Below, in pieces: positions 6,594 to 14,693 of a DNA stretch of 25,442 bases. The stretch is from an uncultured Collinsella sp. (lineage in GTDB: Bacteria > Actinomycetota > Coriobacteriia > Coriobacteriales > Coriobacteriaceae), in contig CABRFA010000014.1 in NCBI GenBank assembly GCA_902470065.1, positions 1-25,442 of the forward strand. The letters run 5' to 3'. The notes under the pieces are model-generated. The model saw only the letters and a list, made by a program, of their open reading frames with translations, had not been told where the DNA came from and ran no database searches. A program made the translations under genes and the position numbers. How positions within the stretch are numbered: the stretch's first letter is position 1; every line of letters begins with the position of its first letter.

Positions 6594-7911
6594 TGAACGT
6601 GCTCCAAACGTGATGCAGGCCGGCGATGAACTTGTCAATGTCGGCCTTGTCGTTGTAGAAGGCCACGCTGGCGCGGCAGCAGGCAAGGTTCTCGACGCCC
6701 AGCCAGGTGAGCAGCGGCTGTGCACAGTGGTGACCGGCGCGGATGCAGACGCCGTCCATGTCCATGATGCTCGCGACGTCGTGCGGGTGGATGCCGCGGA
6801 CGTTAAAGCTCACAACGCCGTGGTGGTTGTCCCAATAGATGGAGCCGATGATCTGGACAAAGTCGAGCTGCATGAGCTCGCCCATCAGGTAGTGGACGAG
6901 TGCCTGCTCGCGTGCCTGGATGTTCTCGTAACCCACCGTGTTGACCAGGTAGTCGAGTGCCGCACCCGTGGCGAAGATGCCGGCGGCGTCCTGCGTGCCG
7001 GCCTCGAATTTCTCGGGAACGGGCGCCCAGACGGCGTCCTGCTCGGTAACAGAGTCGATCATCTCGCCACCGGTGAGCATGGGCGGCATGGCGTTGAGCA
7101 GGTCCATTTTGCCCCACAGCACGCCGATGCCCATGGGGCCCATGGCCTTGTGCGCGCTAAAGGCAAAGAAGTCGGCGCCCAGGTCGGCCACATCGACCGG
7201 CATGTGCGGCAGCGACTGCGCACCGTCGACGACCAGGTAGCCGCCGTACTTGTGCACGAGCTTGCCGAGGTTCTTGACCGGGTTCTCGACGCCCAGCACG
7301 TTAGACACCTGACCCACGGCCAAGATTTTGGTCTTGGGGCCCACCTTGGACAGAACCTCCTCGGTGGTGAGTTGACCGGTCTTGGTGGGGTAGAGGTAGA
7401 CGAGCTTGGCGCCGGTCTCGCGGCAGACCTGCTGCCACGGGATTAGGTTGGAGTGGTGCTCCATGATAGTGATGACGACCTCGTCGCCGGGCTTCAACAC
7501 CGTGGGCGCAAAGCTCTTGGCGACCAGGTTGAGCGACTCGCTGGTGTTGCGGGTGAAGACGACCTCATTGGCCTGGGCGGCGCCGATGAGGTCGGCAATC
7601 TGCTGGCGGACCTTGGCGATGGCATCGGTGGCCTCGACGGACAATGAGTACAGGCCGCGCAGCGGGTTGGCGTTCATGCGCTGGTAGAAATCGCGCTCGG
7701 CGTCGAGCACACAGGCGGGGCGCTGCGCGGTGGCGGCGCTATCGAGGAAGGCGATCTCGGGGTGCTGCTGGAACAGCGGGAACTGCGCCTTGTAGGGATT
7801 AGTCTCTATGTCCACGGTGGGCCAACCGCGCGAAGCCTCGTCGCTGGCGTCGAGCTCCATGGGCTCGGGGGCGGTGCAGGTATCGCATTTTACGTGCTCG
7901 GTATCGATCAT
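6586..7911 (-). CDS. sufS: SufS, group II cysteine desulfurase
   Basis: A 441-residue PLP enzyme that removes sulfur from cysteine and passes it to SufU. The PLP lysine is Lys255 (AFSAHKAMGPMGIG), the catalytic cysteine Cys396 (IRAGHHCAQPLL), and the N-terminal LDSAATAQRP block is intact. The ATG overlaps the sufD stop as ATGA, which fixes the start. Relative to ordinary SufS (about 405-410 residues) there is an N-terminal extension of about 35 residues containing a KCDTC (CxxC, Cys9/Cys12) motif, whose function is unknown. Met18 is a possible internal start that would remove the motif. Confidence 0.96.
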   Translation of the reverse strand: MIDTEHVKCDTCTAPEPMELDASDEASRGWPTVDIETNPYKAQFPLFQQHPEIAFLDSAATAQRPACVLDAERDFYQRMNANPLRGLYSLSVEATDAIAKVRQQIADLIGAAQANEVVFTRNTSESLNLVAKSFAPTVLKPGDEVVITIMEHHSNLIPWQQVCRETGAKLVYLYPTKTGQLTTEEVLSKVGPKTKILAVGQVSNVLGVENPVKNLGKLVHKYGGYLVVDGAQSLPHMPVDVADLGADFFAFSAHKAMGPMGIGVLWGKMDLLNAMPPMLTGGEMIDSVTEQDAVWAPVPEKFEAGTQDAAGIFATGAALDYLVNTVGYENIQAREQALVHYLMGELMQLDFVQIIGSIYWDNHHGVVSFNVRGIHPHDVASIMDMDGVCIRAGHHCAQPLLTWLGVENLACCRASVAFYNDKADIDKFIAGLHHVWSTFNG

Positions 7912-9179
7912 GCGAGCTCCTCTTCAAAGTTATCGATCAGGTTGTTGCCCAGGCGGACGACGGCGGCGCGGGTGCGCTCATCGGTGGCGGAAAGCGCGGC
8001 GTCCTCCAGCTTGGCGCGGATGAACAGGTCCTCGGCGGCGTTTTGGTCAAGGCCGCGGCAGGCGAGGTAGAACAGCTGCTCGTCGCGGACGTGGCCGATG
8101 GTGGCGCCGTGGTTGCCGGCGACGTCGTCCTCGTCGCAGAGAATGACGGGAACGGTCTTGTTGTCGACGCCCTTGTTGGCCAAAAGCACCGTCTCGCGCT
8201 CGGTGCCGGTTGCGCCCTTGCAACCGTGCACGAGGTCGATGGTGCCGCGGTAGACCTTCTTGGATGTGCCGGTCAGCACGCCGTTGGCGTCGATCTCGCA
8301 CTCGGTCTTGCGGCCGCGGTGGCGCAGCTCGTAGTTAAAGTCGCGCACTTGCTCGCGGGCGCCCAGGTAGTCAGTATCGATGGTGACCTTGGCGGTATCG
8401 CCTAGCAGGTCGCCGGCAAGGCCGGTGGCGCTGGCGCCAGCACCCAGGACGGTGTGCTGCACGTTGACGCGCGCGCCCTCGTCCAGGAATAGGCCGGTGT
8501 CGTCGAGCACGATCCAGCTATCGTCGAGCGTCTGCGTGCAGGTCACGTTGACGGTGGCGTACTCGTGGGCACACACGCGTAGCACGGATCCCACGACGCC
8601 TTGGCCGGCAACGGGGGAGTCCAGGGCAATAAGCAGATCGAGCGTCGACTGAGGACGGGCGACGACGTCGATGGCGGCGATGGCCGCGGCTGCATCGACA
8701 CCGCTCACGCGCACGGTAACCGTGGCGTGCTTGTATGCGGGCACATCGATGACGATGCGCTTGGTAGCGTGCTCGGCCAAGTAGGCGTAGGCAGCCTCAC
8801 CCATGCCGGTTTCGAAGGCCTCAGCAGGGGAGAGCTCTTCCTCGAGCTTAATGGCGCCGGCCTGGTAGACGGAGGTTGCGGGCACGTCGAGCTCGGTCTC
8901 GGGCGTGATGCGGGCGCTGTCGGCGGCGTCGCCGGGGGCGGAGGCGCGGCGCTCGGGGAAGCGCTCGGCCATGGCGTCCATGGCGGTGTCGAAGGCGTCT
9001 GCCACGCCAGTAAACTGCTCTTCCAAGCCCTCAACCTCAACGGTCTCGGTGGGAGCGGCGGCAAGCTCGTCAGAGAGCTCGAGCTTGGTCTGGTTCATCT
9101 TGAGCCAACCCCAAGTGGCAGCCGGCATCGCATTGACCTGCTCAAGGGCGGTAGCAGCGGTGTTCGTGGTCTGTTCCAT
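7908..9179 (-). CDS. sufD: SufD, Fe-S cluster assembly scaffold subunit
   Basis: A 423-residue beta-helix protein of the SufB/SufD family, partner of SufB and SufC in the SufBC2D scaffold complex. The C-terminal core carries the family pattern NHGATIGHVRDEQLFYLACRG near residues 360-380, preceded by the HRGRKTECEIDANGVLTGTSKKVYRG region. The N-terminal 100 residues are divergent and rich in Ala and Glu, as is usual for SufD. Its ATG shares one base with the sufB stop (TAATG), so translation is probably coupled. Next to SufB, the paralogue with stronger motifs, the SufD assignment is secure. Confidence 0.95.
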   Translation of the reverse strand: MEQTTNTAATALEQVNAMPAATWGWLKMNQTKLELSDELAAAPTETVEVEGLEEQFTGVADAFDTAMDAMAERFPERRASAPGDAADSARITPETELDVPATSVYQAGAIKLEEELSPAEAFETGMGEAAYAYLAEHATKRIVIDVPAYKHATVTVRVSGVDAAAAIAAIDVVARPQSTLDLLIALDSPVAGQGVVGSVLRVCAHEYATVNVTCTQTLDDSWIVLDDTGLFLDEGARVNVQHTVLGAGASATGLAGDLLGDTAKVTIDTDYLGAREQVRDFNYELRHRGRKTECEIDANGVLTGTSKKVYRGTIDLVHGCKGATGTERETVLLANKGVDNKTVPVILCDEDDVAGNHGATIGHVRDEQLFYLACRGLDQNAAEDLFIRAKLEDAALSATDERTRAAVVRLGNNLIDNFEEELA

Positions 9180-10591
9180 TATCCGATCGCTCCTTCCATC
9201 TCGAGCTTGATCAGGTTGTTCATCTCGACGGCGTACTCAAGCGGTAGCTCCTTGGAGACCGGGTTGGCAAAGCCGTTGACGATCATGGTGCGAGCCTCTT
9301 CCTCCGGGATACCGCGGCTCATCAGGTAGAACACCTTGTCGTCGCCGATACGTCCGATGGTGGCCTCGTGGCCGATGTCGACGTTCTTGGCGCGGATGTC
9401 CATGGCCGGAATAGTGTCGGAGCGGCTTTGGTCGTCGAGCATCAGCGACTGGCAGCTCACGGTTGCCTTGGAGCCCTCGGCCTTGGGTGTCGCCACAATA
9501 GAGCTGCGGAAGGTCTGAATGCCGCCACTCTTGGAGATGCCCTTGGTCTCGACGGTTGCCGAGGTCTCGGGCGCGTTGAGCACGACCTTGCAGCCGGTGT
9601 CGAGGTTCTGCCCGGCGCCGGCAAAGGTGATGCCGGTAAAGCTCGAGCGGGCGCGACGGCCGTTGAGCACGCTCATGGGGTAGAGGTAGCCCACGTGGCT
9701 GCCGAAGGAGCCGCTGATCCACTCGATGTCGCCATCCTCGTCCACGCGCGCACGCTTGGTGTTGAGGTTGTACATGTTCTTGGACCAGTTCTCGATGGTC
9801 GAGTAGCGCAGGTGCGCGCGCTTGCCCACAAAGAGCTCGACGGCGCCGGCGTGGAGGTTGGCCACGTTGTACTTGGGCGCGGAACAGCCCTCGATAAAGT
9901 GCAGGTCGGCATCGTCCTCGACGATGATGAGCGTGTGCTCAAACTGACCGGCGCCCTTGGCGTTGAGGCGGAAGTAGCTCTGCAGCGGGAAGTCGAGCTT
10001 GGTGCCCTTGGGCACGTAGACAAACGAGCCGCCCGACCACACGGCACCGTGCAAGGCCGCAAACTTGTGGTCGGTGGGCGGGATGAGCGTCATAAACTTC
10101 TCGCGGATGAGCGGCTCCCACTGCGGGTCGTGCAGGGCCTCTTCGATGCCGGAGTAGACGATGCCCATCTTGGACGCGGTGTCCTGCATGTTGTGGTAGA
10201 CGAGCTCGGAGTCGTACTGCGCGCCGACGCCCGCCAGGTAGCTGCGCTCGGCATCGGGGATACCCAGGCGCTCAAAGGTGTTCTTGATGTCGTCAGGCAC
10301 CGACTCCCAGTCGTGCTTTTGATCGGTGTTGGGCTTGACGTAGGTGACGATGTTGTCCATGTCCAGGCCCTCGATGGAGGGGCCCCACGTCGGGTCGGGA
10401 AAACGATTGAAAATCTCGAGGGACTTTAAGCGCAGATCGAGCATCCACTGCGGCTCGTCCTTCTTGGCGCTGATCTCGCGCACGATGTCGGGCGTGATGC
10501 CGGCGTCGAGGCGCTCGAATCCCTCCTCGCCATAGGTGAAGTCGTAGAGGCTGCGGTCGATGTCCGCGACCTCGGTGCGGTTCTTGGTCAT
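9179..10591 (-). CDS. sufB: SufB, Fe-S cluster assembly scaffold subunit
   Basis: A 470-residue SufB. Recognisable blocks are YHNMQDTASKMGIVYSG (132-148), the VWSGGSFVYVPKG stretch (184-196), EGCSAPKYNVANLHAG (234-249, Cys236), SCQSLMLDDQSRSDT (379-393, Cys380) and GHEATIGRIGDDKVFYL (407-423). SufB receives persulfide sulfur and nucleates the new cluster on the SufBC2D complex. Its ATG lies 12 bases after the sufC stop, with AAAGGGG overlapping that stop. The length is normal and nothing appears broken. Confidence 0.97.
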   Translation of the reverse strand: MTKNRTEVADIDRSLYDFTYGEEGFERLDAGITPDIVREISAKKDEPQWMLDLRLKSLEIFNRFPDPTWGPSIEGLDMDNIVTYVKPNTDQKHDWESVPDDIKNTFERLGIPDAERSYLAGVGAQYDSELVYHNMQDTASKMGIVYSGIEEALHDPQWEPLIREKFMTLIPPTDHKFAALHGAVWSGGSFVYVPKGTKLDFPLQSYFRLNAKGAGQFEHTLIIVEDDADLHFIEGCSAPKYNVANLHAGAVELFVGKRAHLRYSTIENWSKNMYNLNTKRARVDEDGDIEWISGSFGSHVGYLYPMSVLNGRRARSSFTGITFAGAGQNLDTGCKVVLNAPETSATVETKGISKSGGIQTFRSSIVATPKAEGSKATVSCQSLMLDDQSRSDTIPAMDIRAKNVDIGHEATIGRIGDDKVFYLMSRGIPEEEARTMIVNGFANPVSKELPLEYAVEMNNLIKLEMEGAIG

Positions 10592-10603
10592 TGCGTCGCC
10601 CCT

Positions 10604-11404
10604 TTACGCCTGCTGCTCGGCAGCGGCGGCCTCGGCCTGGGCGCGCTGATCGGCGGCCTCGCGCTCGAAGGTCTCAAAGCCGTTCTTGTCGATCCAAGGG
10701 ATCAGCGAGGCGTCATCCTCGCGCACGATGTGGCCCTTCACCATAACGTGGACGCGGTCGACATCCAGGTGCTCCAGGATGCGCGTGTTGTGCGTGATAA
10801 TGAGCATGGAGCCGTTGCAGCTCTTGCGGTAGGCGTCCATGCCATGGCTGACGGTGGAGAGGGCGTCGACGTCCAGGCCCGAGTCAGTCTCGTCCAGGAT
10901 GGCGAGCTTGGGCTGCAGCAGCAGAAGCTGGAGCATCTCGACCTTCTTCTTCTCGCCGCCCGAGAAGCCCACGCCCAGCTCTCGGTTGAGGTAGGCGGTG
11001 TCCATGTTGAGCTCGGCCGCGAGCTCCTTGACGCGACGGCGGAACTCCTTGCCCTTCATCTCCAGGCCGGGGCGGCCGGCGATGCTGGCACGCAAAAAGC
11101 TCGATAGCGGCACGCCCGGGATCTCGACCGGGGCCTGGAAGCTCAGGAACAGGCCGGCGCGGGAGCGCTTGTCGGTGGTGAGCTCGGTGATGTCCTGGCC
11201 GTCAAAGACGATGCGGCCGTCGTTGACGGTATAGACGGGGTCGCCCATGACCAGGTGGCCAAGGGTAGACTTGCCGGCGCCGTTGGGTCCCATCAGCACG
11301 TGGGTCTCGCCGGCGGCGACGTTGAGGTTGACGTTGTGGAGGATGGTCTTCTCGTCCACGGAGGCGGTCAGACCTTCGATGGAAAGCAGCGGATTTGCGC
11401 TCAT
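10604..11404 (-). CDS. sufC: SufC, ATPase of the SufBCD complex
   Basis: A 266-residue ABC-type ATPase that powers conformational change of SufBD. The Walker A GPNGAGKST lies at 39-47, the Q-loop in FLSFQAPVEIPG, the signature in GFSGGEKKKVEMLQ, and the Walker B/D-loop in LAILDETDSGLD. ATG at 11404 is chosen because GAGAGGAA precedes it; the longer frame to 11434 has no ribosome site and starts inside a promoter-proximal direct repeat. It is the first gene of the leftward suf operon. The alanine/glutamine-rich C-terminal tail (about 25 residues) is unremarkable low complexity. Confidence 0.97.
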   Translation of the reverse strand: MSANPLLSIEGLTASVDEKTILHNVNLNVAAGETHVLMGPNGAGKSTLGHLVMGDPVYTVNDGRIVFDGQDITELTTDKRSRAGLFLSFQAPVEIPGVPLSSFLRASIAGRPGLEMKGKEFRRRVKELAAELNMDTAYLNRELGVGFSGGEKKKVEMLQLLLLQPKLAILDETDSGLDVDALSTVSHGMDAYRKSCNGSMLIITHNTRILEHLDVDRVHVMVKGHIVREDDASLIPWIDKNGFETFEREAADQRAQAEAAAAEQQA

Positions 11405-11423
11405 GCTGTTCCTCTCTGTATAT

Positions 11424-11443
11424 GGTGTACTCATAGGTGTACT
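11424..11443. promoter_or_regulatory. Tandem GGTGTACT repeat in the suf leader
   Basis: GGTGTACT occurs at 11424-11431 and again at 11436-11443, 12 bases apart start to start. The broader pattern is roughly TRGGTGTACTMA. It lies 20-40 bases upstream of the sufC ATG, in the untranslated leader or promoter-proximal region, and could be a regulator site. Confidence 0.4.
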
Positions 11444-11488
11444 AAACCCTAGGAATCTTCTCGGAATAAAGTTACTATGGGTTCGGCG

Positions 11489-11512
11489 TTAGTCAAGGGA
11501 AAACCCGACTAA
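11489..11512. promoter_or_regulatory. Inverted-repeat operator candidate between suf and its regulator
   Basis: TTAGTC (11489-11494) and GACTAA (11507-11512) form a perfect 6-bp inverted repeat. Inner GGG/CCC pairs and an AAAA centre allow it to form a stem as well. Read leftward it contains TTGACT (11496-11491), a near-consensus -35 for suf, although the -10 is poor (AACTTT after 17 bases). The GACT/AGTC core recalls elements in known Rrf2/IscR sites, which makes it the best candidate operator for the divergent regulator. Confidence 0.55.
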
Positions 11513-11533
11513 TCCACTCGACTTTTCTAGATG

Positions 11534-11565
11534 TGGGACAAATTCATCGGTTATGTATGTCCCCA
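11534..11565 (+). promoter_or_regulatory. Inverted repeat just upstream of the Rrf2 gene
   Basis: GGGACA at 11535-11540 is matched by TGTCCC at 11558-11563, 17 bases apart. It ends about 20 bases before the regulator ATG. It could be an autoregulatory site or a leader hairpin. Confidence 0.35.
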
Positions 11566-11584
11566 GCGTTATGGAAGGGTAGGT

Positions 11585-12016
11585 ATGCTCATTTCTTCCA
11601 AGGGCCGCTATGCCCTCCGATTGATGATCTATATCGCAGCGCTTGGCGACGCCGAGGGCAAGATTGCCCTGCGCGAGGTCGCCGACCGCGAGCATATCTC
11701 GCAAAAGTATTTGGAGCAGCTGGTGCGTCCGCTTATGAAGGCTGGCCTGCTTAAGAGCGTGCGCGGCAAGGGCGGCGGCTACATGATGGCCAAGGACCCG
11801 GCTGAGGTGCGCGCCGGCGATATCTTGCGTGCCGTCGAGGGCAGCACGGCTCCGGTGGCGTGCGACGGCATCGACAACAGCTGCACCCGCAGCGATCTTT
11901 GCTCGACCGTCAAGTTCTGGCGTGGTCTGGACGACGTGATCGAAAAGTACGTCGACGGCGTGACGTTGGCCGACCTGGCCACCGTTCCCGAGATCAACTT
12001 TGACATTAAGCTGTAG
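11585..12016 (+). CDS. Rrf2-family transcriptional regulator, probable Fe-S sensor of suf
   Basis: A 143-residue Rrf2 protein. The winged helix spans residues 1-80 (SSKGRYALRLMIYIA, then the HISQKYLEQLVRPLMKAGLLKSVRG recognition helix and wing). Cysteines 93, 100 and 106 are spaced C-X6-C-X5-C, close to the three-cysteine cluster-binding loop of IscR/NsrR/RirA relatives. Divergent placement from sufC makes it the likely cluster-sensing repressor of the operon. The ATG at 11585 follows GGAAGGGTAGG; the frame upstream to 11531 is leader. It is followed within 8 bases by the MntA-like gene, implying one transcript. Whether it senses cluster status, NO or iron cannot be read from sequence. Confidence 0.92.
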   Translation: MLISSKGRYALRLMIYIAALGDAEGKIALREVADREHISQKYLEQLVRPLMKAGLLKSVRGKGGGYMMAKDPAEVRAGDILRAVEGSTAPVACDGIDNSCTRSDLCSTVKFWRGLDDVIEKYVDGVTLADLATVPEINFDIKL

Positions 12017-12024
12017 GGGTGCAA

Positions 12025-12312
12025 ATGGCATCTCTCGACAAGGTGTACAAGCAAATCGAAGTTTTTGCTCGGGAATGTGACGCCGAGAAGGTCGTGCTGT
12101 TTGGGTCTCGCGCTCGAGGTGACAACTTGCCCAAGAGCGATATTGACATCGCCGTAGCAGGTTGCCGGGATTTCGGCCGCTTCTCATATTTGATCGATGA
12201 ACGTCTTGATACTCTTTTAGATGTAGATGTCGTCAATCTCGACGAGTCCTTATCGCAGCAATTGCTCGATGAAATTGCCAGGGATGGTGTGATTCTGTAT
12301 GAAAAAATATGA
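12025..12312 (+). CDS. mntA: MntA-like minimal nucleotidyltransferase (type VII antitoxin)
   Basis: A 95-residue MNT-fold nucleotidyltransferase with the motif GSRARGDNLPKSDID (residues 27-41), matching the GS-X10-DxD signature. In characterised pairs this protein AMPylates and neutralises the HEPN toxin encoded next to it. ATG at 12025 is preferred (AGGGGTG upstream); a GTG two codons earlier is possible. It begins 8 bases after the Rrf2 stop, and its last 14 bases overlap the HEPN gene. Base composition is more AT-rich than in the suf genes, consistent with acquisition. Confidence 0.88.
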   Translation: MASLDKVYKQIEVFARECDAEKVVLFGSRARGDNLPKSDIDIAVAGCRDFGRFSYLIDERLDTLLDVDVVNLDESLSQQLLDEIARDGVILYEKI

Positions 12313-12718
12313 GAACTTTGTCAGCGCCTTGGCGAATCTTGAGGATGCGCCCAATCAGGATCTCAACAATGATTTTGTTCAGAGTGGATTGATTAATAAG
12401 TTCAATCTTCAATTTGAACTGAGCTGGAAGCTTCTTAAGCGTCTGCTCGAGTATGAGGGCGCCACGCTTGCCGCGTCGGGGTCTCCTCGCGCCATCTTGA
12501 AGGAGTCGTACCGATTCTACGACTTTATTGATGAGGCAGCCTGGCTAGATATGCTCAGAGACCGCAATACGAACGTCCATATCTATGACAACAAGCTCGC
12601 TCAAGATTTGATTCAGCGCATCTTGAACGTCTATATCCCCGCATTCTGCCAGCTGAGGGACGGGCTGATGGAGCGTTACGGCGAGCTTCTGTTGGCGCCC
12701 GACGACCAGTTTGTTTAA
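12299..12718 (+). CDS. hepT: HEPN-domain toxin, HepT/HI0074 family
   Basis: A 139-residue all-helical protein of the nucleotidyltransferase-substrate-binding (HI0074) group. It shows FNLQFELSWKLLKRLLE (35-51), SPRAILKESYRFYDFID (62-78) and the RNase signature RNTNVHIY (89-96), an exact RX4HXY. In HepT toxins these residues form the RNase site and the tyrosine (Tyr96 here) is the AMPylation target. The 14-base overlap with the antitoxin gene implies coupled translation. All key residues are present, so the pair looks functional. No terminator is evident after it. Confidence 0.87.
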   Translation: MKKYENFVSALANLEDAPNQDLNNDFVQSGLINKFNLQFELSWKLLKRLLEYEGATLAASGSPRAILKESYRFYDFIDEAAWLDMLRDRNTNVHIYDNKLAQDLIQRILNVYIPAFCQLRDGLMERYGELLLAPDDQFV

Positions 12719-12760
12719 TTCCTTAAGATTTCGCGGAGGGTTGTTGCCGTTTACCGAGGG

Positions 12761-12793
12761 GTTGTTGTGCAACAACGGGCGAGCTGCAATACT
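12761..12793 (+). promoter_or_regulatory. Possible promoter with overlapping palindrome for the surface protein gene
   Basis: GTTGTTG (12761-12767) and CAACAAC (12770-12776) form an inverted repeat with TG at its centre. It overlaps a weak -35 (TTGTGC, 12765-12770) that sits 17 bases from AATACT (12788-12793). GGGTTGTTG also occurs 21 bases upstream (12738-12746), two helical turns away, suggesting a regulator site. Confidence 0.35.
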
Positions 12794-12846
12794 TATTTTT
12801 ATCTTTGCAAACTGAACTTTAACTACACCAATGCAGGGAGGATCTT

Positions 12847-14664
12847 ATGCAGCCCAAGCATTCTGCTATTGTCGCGGGCCTGACGTTGGCGCTTTCGTTT
12901 GGCGCCGTTTCCGCGCCGGCACCTGTCGCTGCCGAGGAGCCCACGCCGGGCGTTGCCTCGGATGCCACCGATATCGATAAGGGTCTCTACACCCAGCAGT
13001 CCTTCTCGGGCGTGCTGAGGTCGGTCCAGGGCGTTTCGTTTGTCAACGTGACTCCCGAGATGAAGTACTTTACCAAGTACGAGAGCCATGGTAACTACAA
13101 CCAGGGATTTTCGTATGGTGACGGCTATAACGCACTGGGTTACTATCAGTTTGATCGCCGCTGGTCGCTCATTCCGTTTATGAAGCAGGTTTACAACTAC
13201 GATTCTGCCAAGTACAGCATGCTCAAGGATGCGATTGATCGCGGCAGCGAGATTTCCAACACGAGCAATGCCATGTATGAGAACGGCCAGCTCACCGAGT
13301 TGGGCCGTATTGCGCAGGAGGCCTTTCAGGGTGCTTACAACACCGATCCTGTTGAGTTCTCAGCACTTCAAGATGCTTATGCGTACAACTCGTACTATGC
13401 GGTGACCGAGGCGTGGCTCAAGAGCGGCCTGGGTATTGACATTTCGGGCCGCGCCGACTGCGTCAAGGGCATGGTGTGGAGCATTACCAACATGTGCGGC
13501 ACTGGTGGCTGCAGGGACTTTTTCCGCTGGGCGAATCTTTCCAACGATATGTCCGATCGCGAGTTTGTGACGGCGCTTTCCAACAGCGTGGTCAATAACG
13601 TGGCGACCAAGTATTCGAGCCAACCCCAGTATCATGAGGGCTGGAAGAACCGCTACCGCAACGAGCTAAAGGACTGCTTGGTTTATATCGCTGAGGACGA
13701 GGCTGCCGCCGCGACGCCCGTGCAGCCCGAGCCCACACCGGCGCCCTCGCCGACACCTGATTCGAATGACGACTCGAGTGACGATGCCAACGATGACAGG
13801 ATGGATGCGCCCTCGACCGATGCTGACGGTAATGGCTCTGCTGGTGGCACTACCAACGACGGCTCTACCTCGAACGGCTCCGATTCGAACGGCTCTGCTG
13901 CGGGCGATTCGCCTTCAAGCTCTGCCGGCAATACGGACAGCGACGCTTCTGGTTCGACCGGCGCTGACACCTCTAACTCATCTACCGGCTCGAGCGATTC
14001 GTCCGTTGACACCGGCTCTAACAACGGCTCCGGCTCTGACGCAACCCCTGATTCCGATGCTTCCAAGGACGATTCGAATAAGGCGCCGGACGCTCCCGTT
14101 GCTTCGCCGGACAAGAAGCCTTCTTTCTCCGAGCAGCTTGGTTCTACGCTGGGTTCTTCGCTGATGGCTGGCGTTAATAACGGTTCGGCCCAGAACAAGG
14201 ACAACTCTGATCAGGCTTCCACGGAAAAGACCGAAGCCGTAAAGGGCGACTCCAAGGACAAGGCTTCCGAGAAGACCGAATCCGATAAGGGTTCTAGCTC
14301 TGAGGAGAAGGACGACAAGTCCACTCAGAAGAAGGACGAGGGTAAGAAGTCTGAATCTGAGGAGAAGGACGAGAACAAGGACAAGACCGAGGACGGAAAG
14401 CAGCAGGGCGAGGACGGCGGTAAGAGCAACACCGACAAACAGGTCCATGAGCAAAATGACTCCAAAACGGTGACCACTACGACCACGACGACCACCACAA
14501 CCAAGTCATCTGGCGGCAATATGCCCAAGACGGGCGATCTGATTGTGATGGCGAGCCTTGCCAGCGCGAGCTTGGCCACACTGGGCGCTACGTCTATCGT
14601 AAGTGGTAAGCATAAGCTCGATCAGCAGAAGAAGGCTTCTGGGGAGGATGGCTCGGAGGAGTAG
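12847..14664 (+). CDS. Secreted wall-anchored protein with possible lysozyme-like domain and Ser/Asp-rich stalk
   Basis: A 605-residue surface protein. A Sec signal peptide covers residues 1-29 (hydrophobic IVAGLTLALSFGAVSA, then PVAAEE). Residues about 65-285 form one globular domain: KYESHGNYNQGFSYGDGY (77-94) and ALGYYQFDRRWSL. Its E-S-...-G-YYQF layout recalls transglycosylase/goose-type lysozymes, with Glu79 as possible acid; this is inference. Four cysteines (205, 217, 222, 277) may form disulfides. Residues 290-420 are a Pro then Ser/Asp/Asn/Gly stalk, 440-540 a Lys/Glu-rich charged stretch, and about 540-553 a near-uninterrupted threonine run. A sorting signal follows: MPKTG (559-563), a hydrophobic segment and a charged tail, so a sortase should anchor it. 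GGGAGGATCTT precedes the ATG. The gene is single, with a terminator after it. Confidence 0.85.
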   Translation: MQPKHSAIVAGLTLALSFGAVSAPAPVAAEEPTPGVASDATDIDKGLYTQQSFSGVLRSVQGVSFVNVTPEMKYFTKYESHGNYNQGFSYGDGYNALGYYQFDRRWSLIPFMKQVYNYDSAKYSMLKDAIDRGSEISNTSNAMYENGQLTELGRIAQEAFQGAYNTDPVEFSALQDAYAYNSYYAVTEAWLKSGLGIDISGRADCVKGMVWSITNMCGTGGCRDFFRWANLSNDMSDREFVTALSNSVVNNVATKYSSQPQYHEGWKNRYRNELKDCLVYIAEDEAAAATPVQPEPTPAPSPTPDSNDDSSDDANDDRMDAPSTDADGNGSAGGTTNDGSTSNGSDSNGSAAGDSPSSSAGNTDSDASGSTGADTSNSSTGSSDSSVDTGSNNGSGSDATPDSDASKDDSNKAPDAPVASPDKKPSFSEQLGSTLGSSLMAGVNNGSAQNKDNSDQASTEKTEAVKGDSKDKASEKTESDKGSSSEEKDDKSTQKKDEGKKSESEEKDENKDKTEDGKQQGEDGGKSNTDKQVHEQNDSKTVTTTTTTTTTTKSSGGNMPKTGDLIVMASLASASLATLGATSIVSGKHKLDQQKKASGEDGSEE

Positions 14665-14693
14665 CCTTTCAGATTGTTTTCAAAGCGTTTGAG

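Noticed and set aside
13850..14500. Possible tandem DNA repeat or CRISPR-like array in the surface gene
   Set aside because: The periodic look comes from Ser/Asp/Gly and Lys/Glu codons in the stalk; units are irregular, with no constant repeat-spacer pattern.
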